NCBI GenBank assembly: GCA_023300235.1
Contig: JALZWN010000026.1
Location: 1-40,955 of the forward strand
DNA: 40,955 bases
From: Mariniblastus sp.
Lineage (GTDB): Bacteria; Planctomycetota; Planctomycetia; Pirellulales; Pirellulaceae
Direction: 5' to 3'
Position 1 is the first letter of the stretch. Every line of letters starts with the position of its first letter. Under the pieces are notes generated by a model. It was not told the origin of the DNA, searched no databases, and saw only the letters and a list, made by a program, of their open reading frames with translations. Below are positions 33,757 to 40,955 of this stretch, piece by piece. A program made the translations under genes and the position numbers.

Positions 33757-34872
33757 CTAGGGGCGTTTGCCGAGAGTTACTTTAAAGTTTAATTCTTCAT
33801 CGTTTCGGCGAACCTTTAGCGAAACATCATCGCCGGCAGAAAAGTTACTCAGCCGATCCATCACATCAGTGATTTCCTCTGTTCTCCTATTGGCGATCTC
33901 AAAAATCAAATCGCCCGCTTTCAAACCAACCGTTTCCGCCGCCGTACCCGATACGACTCGCCCAATCAACGGAGCCATCGACCCTCGACTCCAACTGACG
34001 CCCAAGAAACCACGATTCTCACGCGTCGGTTTTAACTGGCCTAATTTGTTGCGCACTTCGTTCTTCGTTAGCGACTCCCAGTCACGCGTAAACACATCAA
34101 CGGGTACGTGCATGTTTTGGTTTAGTGAACCGCTGACCCGACTGTTGATCCCGATCACCTTGCCATCAAGATCAAACAACGGCCCGCCAGAATCACCGCC
34201 CATGATCGTGCAATCCGAAACGATACTACGACTGCGATTGGAGAGGATTCGGCCAAGTCTTACAGGAGCTTCATCCGAGCGAGAAAAAGAAACCGGAAAA
34301 CCGACGGCCAGGCACCACTGGCCTTGTTTCAAATCCGACGACGTTCCCATTTCCAAAAAAGGAAAATCGTCATCACTCACGATTTTCGCCAAACCGGTAT
34401 CGTAACGTTCGTTCACCCCAAGCGTCATCGCGGTAGCTCGCCTTCCGTCAGGAAACCGAATTCGAATCCGGCGACCGGGTTCAGTAGTGACATGCCCAGC
34501 ACTCAGGATGTAACCTTCTTCGCCAACCACAACTCCGGTTCCACCAAAGATCGAAACCGTCGCCGGCCGAACTTTTTCAACCAAGTCTTGAACTCGTCGT
34601 TCAAGCAATTTCACTTCGGCTAACGTTTTCGGAGCCCTCGTTTTAAGATCCTCGGGAAACTGGGCCGCTTCCGCAGGAACCGCTACCGAAGGAGCCGCTA
34701 CCGAAGGAGCCTCAACCGAAGGAGCCTCAACCGGCGCGAATAACACCCCCGGTATCGCCTGCGGCGGCTCGACAATAACGACTTGCCCCCAGACACCAGA
34801 GCCCAACAACACGAACGTGACTGGGACGGCCAAAATGAACCCGAGCAATGAACCGTCAAAATTGAACTTCAT
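33757..34872 (-). CDS. HtrA/DegP-like (S1C) serine protease with one PDZ domain
   Basis: An exported serine protease of 371 residues. It starts with a signal or anchor helix (about 8-28). A Pro/Ala/Ser/Val linker coded by 15-bp repeats follows (APSVEAPSVAAPSVAVPAEA). The S1C domain has a full triad: His127 (LSAGHV), Asp158 (RYDTGLAKI) and Ser228 (GGDSGGPLF). The C-terminal PDZ runs from about 284 to 371 (RGFLGVSW to VTLGKRP). I start at the ATG at 34872; the upstream in-frame start at 34968 adds 32 residues before the signal. It is probably a periplasmic quality-control protease, in an operon with the altered homologue downstream. Confidence 0.9.
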   Translation of the reverse strand: MKFNFDGSLLGFILAVPVTFVLLGSGVWGQVVIVEPPQAIPGVLFAPVEAPSVEAPSVAAPSVAVPAEAAQFPEDLKTRAPKTLAEVKLLERRVQDLVEKVRPATVSIFGGTGVVVGEEGYILSAGHVTTEPGRRIRIRFPDGRRATAMTLGVNERYDTGLAKIVSDDDFPFLEMGTSSDLKQGQWCLAVGFPVSFSRSDEAPVRLGRILSNRSRSIVSDCTIMGGDSGGPLFDLDGKVIGINSRVSGSLNQNMHVPVDVFTRDWESLTKNEVRNKLGQLKPTRENRGFLGVSWSRGSMAPLIGRVVSGTAAETVGLKAGDLIFEIANRRTEEITDVMDRLSNFSAGDDVSLKVRRNDEELNFKVTLGKRP

Positions 34873-35048
34873 GACTCGTCTCGTTTTTTTAAGATGGATG
34901 CGAATTTCGAAGTCCTCACATCGGACGAACACAACGATTTGCACAACGACTTGCAAAACGATTTGCACAACGCTCTAACGCTTCTTCCCCACCAAAACAA
35001 ACTTTAAAGCTGCCTCAAATGGTAACCCATCTAGCCCCGTCTTTCCAC

Positions 35049-35294
35049 CTTTTTTTATCGCTCAAGCCGATGTTGCATTCCAACCACTTGCTAAGCACAA
35101 AACAAAACGGTGTAGAGATTCAGGCTTACATGGCCATCATCGCATGCTTGATCATTCTGATTTACACCGGAGCCAAACCAACAAAACGCTCTTTCGAGAT
35201 GATCTGCTTGTACCTGCAGGGCTGGGCCGAACTGGATGAAATCGAAGCTTGCATCGAAAAACTCACAGTAAAATGCAACTCGGAAAAAAGCTAA
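35049..35294 (+). pseudogene. 3' remnant of an IS4-type transposase
   Basis: The frame encodes HLLSTKQNGVEIQAYMAIIA, then CLIILIYTGAKPTKRSFEMI, CLYLQGWAELDEIEACIEKL and a short tail. This is the conserved C-terminal end of DDE (IS4-group) transposases (HLLS..GVEIQ.Y.AIIACL, KPTKR, GWA..E...IE.L). The DDE catalytic core upstream is missing. No inverted terminal repeats could be identified. The element is dead and the fragment short. Sequence 35295-35665 after it shows nothing further. Confidence 0.8.
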
Positions 35295-35674
35295 CTTAAA
35301 CTCCACGCGAAGCTTCAAACTTGATAATGGAACCGTGAACGCTGTGCGGTCGCTTGCCCCAAGTGCACCAGCACTGAAGCTCTCCGACAATCCAGCTTGA
35401 TTATCGCAGAAATTTCCACTGAAAAAAACAACCGATATGCCACAGCAACCACCGTGCCGAACACTATCAGGGGCGTCCCCAGGTGCCTCTACCCAGATGC
35501 CTTTGCGCGGCGTCGCCTTTAACTTGCTTCGGAGAAAACGGGCAGTGTGTTTTTGATAGCAGAGATATGACTTTAACGATTGAAACTAGGGGGCCAAAGA
35601 AGGAACGGGGTTATGACGAAGATAGGGTGGGAATGACGCAACGCAACTGATGTTTTTTTATTGAGTTGTCTTCA

Positions 35675-36442
35675 ATGAAGTTCTGCCTTTCAAAGACTCT
35701 ACTGTTCGTGTGGTTGAGTTTAGTCTTAAGCTCAGCAAGCCAAGCTCAGGTTAAATATCATTTGTCCGACACAGGTTGTTCGGCGGCCAATGGCGGCTGT
35801 CAGACCGTCAGCGATGCCCCCAAAGGGAACATTTTTCGTCGCATGTCGGGCCAATCACTAACCGGCTACAGTCGTGAGCAAGTCTTCGCTAATAACTCAA
35901 CCAAGCCACTAGGCGGATTGTTCGCCCACGACTTCGACCTTACCGCCAACGTGTTTGGTGGCTGGAACCGAATTGTCGGCCTTGGAGACACTGGTGATAC
36001 CTTCGATGACGACTTCGCAGTCGGTATTGCTTACGGGCGTCGGCACAGTAAACGCTTGCGAAGCGAGTTTGAGTTTACGTACCGCTCCAACGACGCTGAC
36101 ACAATTGGCTCGGTGGACGTTTACTCGATCATGAAGAACGTCTTGATCGACATCGAACTGCCGAACGAGTTTGTCTCACCATACATCGGGATCGGGATTG
36201 GTTACGCGAACCTCGACCCCGACTTAAATCCTCTTTCAGGGATCTCCGTCGGCAACGCTAACGCTTTCGCATTTCAACCGATCGCCGGCGTCTCGTTGGA
36301 GCTGTTGGAACGAAAGTTCTGCTATTTAGAGTACCGGTACTTTGCGACGTCGGACCTTGGAGTCTCTGTTTTTGGTACCGCTCTGGAAGATGTTAACTAT
36401 GATGCCCACAACTTATTCATGGGGTTTCGAATCGAGTTCTAG
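35675..36442 (+). CDS. Outer-membrane beta-barrel protein, 255 aa
   Basis: A signal peptide (about 1-25, ending SSASQAQ) is followed by a Cys/Gly-containing polar stretch. The rest is an eight-strand-type barrel with alternating pattern: TANVFGGWNRIVGL, DDDFAVGIAYGRRHSKRLRSE, EFVSPYIGIGIGYANL, then CYLEYRYFAT and a last strand HNLFMGFRIEF ending in Phe, as outer-membrane proteins do. It resembles OmpA/OmpW/PagP-sized opacity-like barrels. I start at ATG 35675 (TTG at 35666 is in frame). No operon partner. Ligand unknown. The gap 36443-36805 to the radical SAM gene holds nothing I can name. Confidence 0.82.
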   Translation: MKFCLSKTLLFVWLSLVLSSASQAQVKYHLSDTGCSAANGGCQTVSDAPKGNIFRRMSGQSLTGYSREQVFANNSTKPLGGLFAHDFDLTANVFGGWNRIVGLGDTGDTFDDDFAVGIAYGRRHSKRLRSEFEFTYRSNDADTIGSVDVYSIMKNVLIDIELPNEFVSPYIGIGIGYANLDPDLNPLSGISVGNANAFAFQPIAGVSLELLERKFCYLEYRYFATSDLGVSVFGTALEDVNYDAHNLFMGFRIEF

Positions 36443-36805
36443 TCCCCGCTACTGATGGAGCCCGGTAAGACGGCCAGACCATTGGGGACTGGGCTATTAA
36501 AAATGATTCGGCGTCCGTTTTTGTTAGCTGCCAGAGAATGTGTCCCGCAGGCTCTTCGCGATGGCGATTGGTGCGAACGAACCTTACGGGTCTAGGAACT
36601 GCCCCGAATCATTCCCACTTCCCTCCAGCACGAAAACCGGAAACTTATCTTGTTCCCGGTCCTTAACAACTAGCCGGCAGGCGTCGGCGAAACGCCGCAT
36701 AAACAATCGACGCCATCCGCTAACGACCGTGTCGACAACTGTCCCGCCGTTCTCCAATGCCTACTGACGACGCGACCAGAGCCAACGCTGCCTAACCAGC
36801 TCTGG

Positions 36806-38245
36806 CTATTTCCGCTGGCTTACCTTGGCTTGGCTTTCGCCGACTACCCCAGGCTCGGCTGTCCGCCGGCCCGGGAAAAACCGCCTCAGTTGCCTCAACT
36901 GTGGCCACAATAGCATGGCGTTGTCCTTCAAGTATCTTGTTCGAAAGTAGAACTTTCCAAAACACTTCCCGTGCAGTTCTGCCACTTCGCCGGCCGTCAG
37001 ATTCTGATACTTCATGACCGGCTGATAGACGCTGTACTTGCTAAAATCATGCTCAGCAATCTCGGATTTAACTTCTTCGTAAAAATCGGTTCCGGGATAG
37101 GGGGTTACAATGTTAAAATTCGCATACGTTGGATTCACGGCTCGCGCATAATTCAAAACACTCAAAATGCTCTGCCGAGTATCAGCCGGGAAGCCAACCA
37201 TAAATCCAGCGACAGTGCGAATCCCTAGTCGACGGCAGAGCGCCACAAAGTCCCGCTGTCGATCATCGTTGATGGCAACGCGAGAATACTTCTTCAGTGT
37301 CTCTTCGTCCGGTGTTTCAATACCGATCGTGATGCTCGTCAGCCCTGCGTCGCGAAGGGCCACCAGCGTCTCCTCCCGCATCAAGTCAACGCGCGTCTCG
37401 ACGGAGAACTGGACGCGGCGTGGCAGCCGACGAATCCCCTCGGCCAGCTCGAGAGCCTTTTTTCGGTTCAGGCCAAACAAGGGATCACGGAACTTGAAGG
37501 ACTTAAATCCATAATGCTCCATCCCAAATCGCATCTCGTCAACAACGGCTTCAGGATCGCGAAAACGTGTTTTACTTTCGACGATAATGTAAGGACAGTA
37601 GTTGCACTTAAACGTGCAGCCGCGACTCTGCTGAATGAAGGTCGTTGGGAACCGCCAGAAATCGTAGTTGATGCGAAACCGCGAATAGGCAAACTGAGAC
37701 CAATCAGGAATCGGTAATGCGTCGAGATCCTCAACGCTGCCAATGTCGACAACGGCTTCAGAAGAATTGAGAACTTCATCCCAACGAAACAGCAGTTGCT
37801 CGGCTTCGCCTTTGACGATCGTGACGTTCAAATCCTGCGTTGACTCGGTCAACGCCTCATGCAACGCGAATGCGACTTGGCCCACAATCAGTATTTTGGC
37901 GTTCGGGTTCTGTGATCTCAAACGACGAATCGTCTGCAATTCAATATCCAGCGTCAGCAGCGATGGATTAAAAATAAAAACATCAGCCGCAGGTGGATTT
38001 TCATCCAACACATAGATCGGCTTGTGCCCCAGCTTTTTGATCACCGCTACAAGGTAGGCAAAGTTCAGCGGCGTGGGCCGATAGTCTCGCAAGTACAGAT
38101 GGCGAATGATTTTCCCACGCAATCCGCCAGCGCCAGAAGGCATCCCGACCCCCATCCCACCAGCAAAATCTTTTTGAGCCTGATTGCGACGAGTATCCCA
38201 AAGTACGACGTTCATGGTTTCGGTCCGATAGTTGAGGTAGTTCAT
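36806..38245 (-). CDS. B12-binding-domain radical SAM protein, 479 aa
   Basis: The N-terminal half (to about 165) has a Rossmann-like cobalamin-binding region of the B12-radical SAM class (PLNFAYLVAVIKKLGHKPIY, AKILIVGQVAFALHE). The radical SAM core then shows the [4Fe-4S] triad C210-C214-C217 in CTFKCNYCPY, followed by DEMRFGMEHYGFKSFKFRD, the SAM-binding SVETRVDLM and ITIGIETPDEETLKKYSR. Such enzymes methylate or rearrange unactivated carbons in lipids and natural products. Starts at 38245 or 38215 are both possible; the frame from 38389 overlaps the glycosyltransferase gene. It follows that gene by 50 bp, so the two likely act in one pathway. Confidence 0.85.
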   Translation of the reverse strand: MNYLNYRTETMNVVLWDTRRNQAQKDFAGGMGVGMPSGAGGLRGKIIRHLYLRDYRPTPLNFAYLVAVIKKLGHKPIYVLDENPPAADVFIFNPSLLTLDIELQTIRRLRSQNPNAKILIVGQVAFALHEALTESTQDLNVTIVKGEAEQLLFRWDEVLNSSEAVVDIGSVEDLDALPIPDWSQFAYSRFRINYDFWRFPTTFIQQSRGCTFKCNYCPYIIVESKTRFRDPEAVVDEMRFGMEHYGFKSFKFRDPLFGLNRKKALELAEGIRRLPRRVQFSVETRVDLMREETLVALRDAGLTSITIGIETPDEETLKKYSRVAINDDRQRDFVALCRRLGIRTVAGFMVGFPADTRQSILSVLNYARAVNPTYANFNIVTPYPGTDFYEEVKSEIAEHDFSKYSVYQPVMKYQNLTAGEVAELHGKCFGKFYFRTRYLKDNAMLLWPQLRQLRRFFPGRRTAEPGVVGESQAKVSQRK

Positions 38246-38295
38246 AGGAGTGAGAGAGCGGGCGCTGATGACAAACAAACCAAACGTTGTTTGGT

Positions 38296-39633
38296 TCAGC
38301 TTTGTTGTTGCCCAACCGATTCTGCAGGCAGCGCTGCACGCGAAGTCATTTTGGGCTGGGGAACTGAACGGGTCGTCCGTACCGGCCAACTTTCGGATTC
38401 GATGTTACGGCTCAAAATCATCGTTCGCCCACCCGATTCAACTCGATAGTGTATGTTGCTCCATGAGACACGCTTTCCGATCGAAGAAATCAAAAGCAGG
38501 ACCAGGGCGAACAGTCCAGTGACAGGCCACAGAAACAGATCGAAGTAGCGAGCGATGGGTTGCCTTCGCCACTGGGGGAAAATCCGTCGAGCCATGCTTT
38601 GGCGAATCGAGGCTCGAGCCACACCCAGCAAATAAATGCTCACGAAAGCAAACATCAGCAACGTTGGACGCGTCCCACGTTCACCCGTTAGCATGACACT
38701 GCTCCATGCCACAACACTGCCCCACAAACCGACTTGCGTCACCAGCAACGCCAGCAACGCCATCGCCCAATGACCAAACGCGTAGAGCCGAGTAATCTTC
38801 AGTTGGCGGATTACAAACTCAAACAGGCTCGACCACGTGAACTCGGTGTCGGTCTCGCAAAGGCACTGAGGTACATAATGAATTCGAAGTGCCTTGCCGT
38901 CGAAGCTCGAGTTTCGAATTGCTCGGCTCGCCGCAAGATCATCGCTTAGGACGTGAGACCAAGACGCGCCAATGCCCGCCTGCTGAAAGACCTTGCGATG
39001 GACAGCCCACGACCCACCCCAGACAAGATTTTGACGATTTTTGCCAAGACACGTCGCAATCGAATTATTAATACTGACGCCGATCAGCGTTGGAATATTG
39101 TTGCACGCCGGCACCATCCAGCGATAACCCGATCTTGCACCACAGTTTTCTCGACCGACTCCAACCGCCAACCACCGCAGCCACGATGGCTTCACCAATG
39201 CATCCATATCGGCAAAGGCAAAGATATCAACATCGTCTTTGATTTGCTCAACGGCGGCCAACAGGTTATGAACCTTTTGACCGCAAGATCTTGCCGAGCC
39301 AGCGATAACGATTTTCGATTCGATGTGGCGATACTCACGCTGCAACTCACGGATCAGTGGCGTGATTGGGTCGGCGGTCGACTCGATCGAAAACGTAATG
39401 CGAAAGTTCGGGTGGTCTTGCAACAGAAAGGCTTCAATGTTTTTTCGTGCACCTTCAGGCTTGCCTTTGCAGGGAATAATCAAATTGACTTTTGCCGGAG
39501 TGGCTTCTGTCGGTGCACCACCTTGCTCGAGATTCTTCCAGAACCTTCTGTTCTCGACAAACAGCAACAACAGCACGCTGCCAACGAACATCGCAGCGAC
39601 AGCGCAGATTGAAATTGGAATTATATAGAACAT
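38296..39633 (-). CDS. Family 2 glycosyltransferase (GT21-like), membrane-bound
   Basis: A glycosyltransferase with an N-terminal membrane helix (about 2-24), then the GT-A domain: VNLIIPCKGKPEG, a DxD-type FADMDALVKP, then LVWGGSWAVHRKVF and VLSDDLAAS. Two or more C-terminal helices (about 275-295, 305-345, 375-400) follow, and an SWSNIHYRV tail like that of ceramide glucosyltransferase and HpnI-type enzymes. Sugar transfer to a lipid is likely. The ATG at 39633 has GGAAG 10 bases upstream; a TTG at 39652-39654 is the alternative. It forms an apparent operon with the radical SAM gene, recalling the HpnI/HpnJ pair by analogy only. Confidence 0.83.
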   Translation of the reverse strand: MFYIIPISICAVAAMFVGSVLLLLFVENRRFWKNLEQGGAPTEATPAKVNLIIPCKGKPEGARKNIEAFLLQDHPNFRITFSIESTADPITPLIRELQREYRHIESKIVIAGSARSCGQKVHNLLAAVEQIKDDVDIFAFADMDALVKPSWLRWLAVGVGRENCGARSGYRWMVPACNNIPTLIGVSINNSIATCLGKNRQNLVWGGSWAVHRKVFQQAGIGASWSHVLSDDLAASRAIRNSSFDGKALRIHYVPQCLCETDTEFTWSSLFEFVIRQLKITRLYAFGHWAMALLALLVTQVGLWGSVVAWSSVMLTGERGTRPTLLMFAFVSIYLLGVARASIRQSMARRIFPQWRRQPIARYFDLFLWPVTGLFALVLLLISSIGKRVSWSNIHYRVESGGRTMILSRNIESESWPVRTTRSVPQPKMTSRAALPAESVGQQQS

Positions 39634-39904
39634 GCCCACTGGACTTCCTGTCAAATTGTGGCGGCGAGAGGATCAATCGATCTCGCGATGATGCCGCAGA
39701 GTTTAGCAACTAAGCAGAAATTCAAGAATCGATGTCTAAAAGAAAAAACGCTGGCACTATTTGCGACCTTAAGCGATGCACTGGGATTGGCAGAGTTGCA
39801 AAATCGAGCGGAAACGATCTGAAAAAACGATCCGGAACAGGCGGCGCGCCGAATGTCCGGCATCCAAATCCGGCGGCTGTCCCTCGGAATCCCTTCACAA
39901 CATC

Positions 39905-40450
39905 CAAAGCCGCCGCACAACGGGTCTACCGCAGCGTCAAGCGTTTCTTAGGCGAGCGATTGAAACTGATCGTCACCCACGTCAAAAGCAGCATCCGCAC
40001 AACGGATGGGCTGGAATACTTGGGCTACGAATTTCGTGGCCTCAGCGGTCAGATTCGCATGAGTCGAAAGAAACTAGCTGCCTTCAGGCAGCGTGCCACG
40101 GAGATCCTTCGCAGGAACCGCGGCATCTCGATGCGGACTCGGCTTAACGAGTTCCGCTATTACGCGCGGGGCTGGCCTGGGCACTTCGGACTTGATCAAG
40201 GGAAGTCGACATTCAGAGACTTGGACAAGTGGCTTCGGCGACGCGTTCGAGCCTGTTATTTGAAGCAGTGGCGGAAGTCGAAAACTCGGCTGAAACAACT
40301 GATCAAACTGGGGGTCCACAAACGTGACGCTCGGGGCGCAGCCAAGAGCGGCAAAGGACCATGGCGTCGGGCCAGAAGTTACCGGTCCAGCGTGTCTTGA
40401 GCACCGAGCTCCTAGCCGAACAAGGATTGTTTAATTTAGAAGAGTATTGA
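39905..40450 (+). pseudogene. Broken group II intron reverse transcriptase/maturase
   Basis: The frame reads AAAQRVYRSVKRFLGERLKL, then KSSIRTTDGLEYLGYEFRG, ARGWPGHFGL, LDKWLRRRVRACYLKQWRK and LIKLGVHKRDARGAAKSGKG. This is the C-terminal thumb/maturase region of LtrA-like proteins. The catalytic half (YADD) is absent. Near 40371-40376 the frame is lost: the current frame stops at 40400, while the shifted frame continues as KLPVQRVLSTELLAEQGLFN and ends at 40450, as intact homologues do. It is therefore truncated in 5' and frameshifted in 3'. No domain V of the intron RNA was recognised downstream. The 57 residues in frame before 39905 have no intron-protein resemblance. Confidence 0.82.
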
Positions 40451-40546
40451 AAATCGCTTGCACACTTGAGACGAAACGCTTGAGTAGCAACCCCGCATGC
40501 TAAGTGTTGTAACAACGATCCCGGGAAACCGGGCCACTATCTCGAT

Positions 40547-40955
40547 TCACTTTGCTATTCCGCTAGCGTCGCACAGCGTTACAGTGCCTGTACATCCGGA
40601 TGCAAGGTCGAGCGTCTCGGCATCCATCGTGCCCTTTTGCGTTGAGCTGTCTCGAACCATTGTGCCAACATGTGGCAACCCATAGCAAATGCCCTCGATT
40701 GAGTTCACAACGTTACCGGTGGTTGAGTCGAGCACGATGGTGTAGTTGCCACTATTTGCAGATACAGCTGCACCAAAAAGTGATCCATCACCACTAAATT
40801 GTCCAACGCCAACATGCCCCTTGCCGACGTTCTTCTTTAGCGACGTTGACCAAACTAACGACCACGATTCGAGATCAATACAATGAACGACCTTCTTTTT
40901 GTCTATCGCAACTATCGAGTTGGCTATGGGATTCCGTTTTAGATCAAAGACCGTC
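40547..40955 (-). CDS. 3' part of a beta-propeller-like (PQQ/WD40-type) protein
   Basis: An open frame enters from beyond the window and ends at a TGA (40547-40549), giving at least 135 residues. Repeated blade-like blocks are seen: NSIVAIDKKKVVHCIDLESW, SLVWSTSLKKNVGKGHVGVG, QFSGDGSLFGAAVSANSGNY and TIVLDSTTGNVVNSIEGI. This pattern (strand, Asp/Ser turn, strand ending in W or D) is typical of PQQ-enzyme-like or WD40-like propellers. The last 45 residues are less regular. Downstream a hairpin with a GAAA loop (40520-40533) lacks a T-tract. No function can be assigned from this fragment. Confidence 0.65.
   Translation of the reverse strand, partial: TVFDLKRNPIANSIVAIDKKKVVHCIDLESWSLVWSTSLKKNVGKGHVGVGQFSGDGSLFGAAVSANSGNYTIVLDSTTGNVVNSIEGICYGLPHVGTMVRDSSTQKGTMDAETLDLASGCTGTVTLCDASGIAK

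Noticed and set aside
38246..38389. Upstream extension of the radical SAM protein
   Set aside because: Overlaps the end of the glycosyltransferase gene in another frame; extra residues are not protein-like.
40520..40533. GAAA-tetraloop hairpin as terminator or intron domain
   Set aside because: Five-bp stem only, no T-tract on either strand, and it does not match a group II domain V consensus.

Overview
The window looks like chromosome from a planctomycete of the Rhodopirellula/Pirellulaceae type. The evidence is two DUF1559 proteins with pilin-like N-termini, a PEP-CTERM protein, a small carboxypeptidase-regulatory-like lipoprotein, an NPYxSP-type small membrane protein, HlyD/M50 fusion proteins, a protease-like protein whose trypsin fold is interrupted by a PDZ domain, and wide intergenic spaces holding dispersed structured repeats. 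Most genes lie on the minus strand. No rRNA, tRNA or CRISPR array was recognised.

Layout. 1-4560: an SF2 helicase and a small membrane protein, with repeats on both sides. 4564-8974 (plus strand): a secreted papain-like (C1) peptidase, a class I amidotransferase-like protein that has lost its nucleophile, a candidate small RNA ending in a strong terminator, and a divergent AnmK-like protein. 9126-14270 (minus): three genes that all carry HlyD adaptor domains, one with two GAF-like domains and one with PqqD-like and M50 metalloprotease domains. This is the best candidate for an uncharacterised export or processing system. 14497-19782 (minus): a small membrane protein coupled to a DUF1559 gene, and a 1176-residue membrane-anchored TPR protein. 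20008-20837 (plus): a 34-residue membrane peptide gene and an ICMT-like methyltransferase.

21284-24253 (minus) is the housekeeping run rplY-pth-rpsF-ssb-rplI, ending in a strong terminator. The usual upstream partner prs is also here (29166-30122), but about 5 kb away. Between them lie a lone groES-like gene on the plus strand, a lipoprotein, a second DUF1559 gene and a PEP-CTERM gene. 30514-31169: two small overlapping membrane-protein genes. 31559-32260: a GDPD-like protein that ends early, next to a 205-bp repeat element. 32696-34872: a canonical HtrA-like protease followed directly by a protease-like partner with a changed triad. 35049-36442: a transposase remnant and an outer-membrane barrel. 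36806-39633: a GT2 glycosyltransferase and a B12-binding radical SAM protein, probably one operon. 39905-40450: a broken group II intron reverse transcriptase. 40547-40955: the 3' part of a beta-propeller-like gene running off the window.

Three families of dispersed intergenic repeats each occur at least twice: a long imperfect hairpin, a 100-bp element and a 205-bp element. With the two dead mobile-element genes they show that the intergenic space is shaped by repeat spread and decay. All functions are read from sequence motifs only; no database search was possible.
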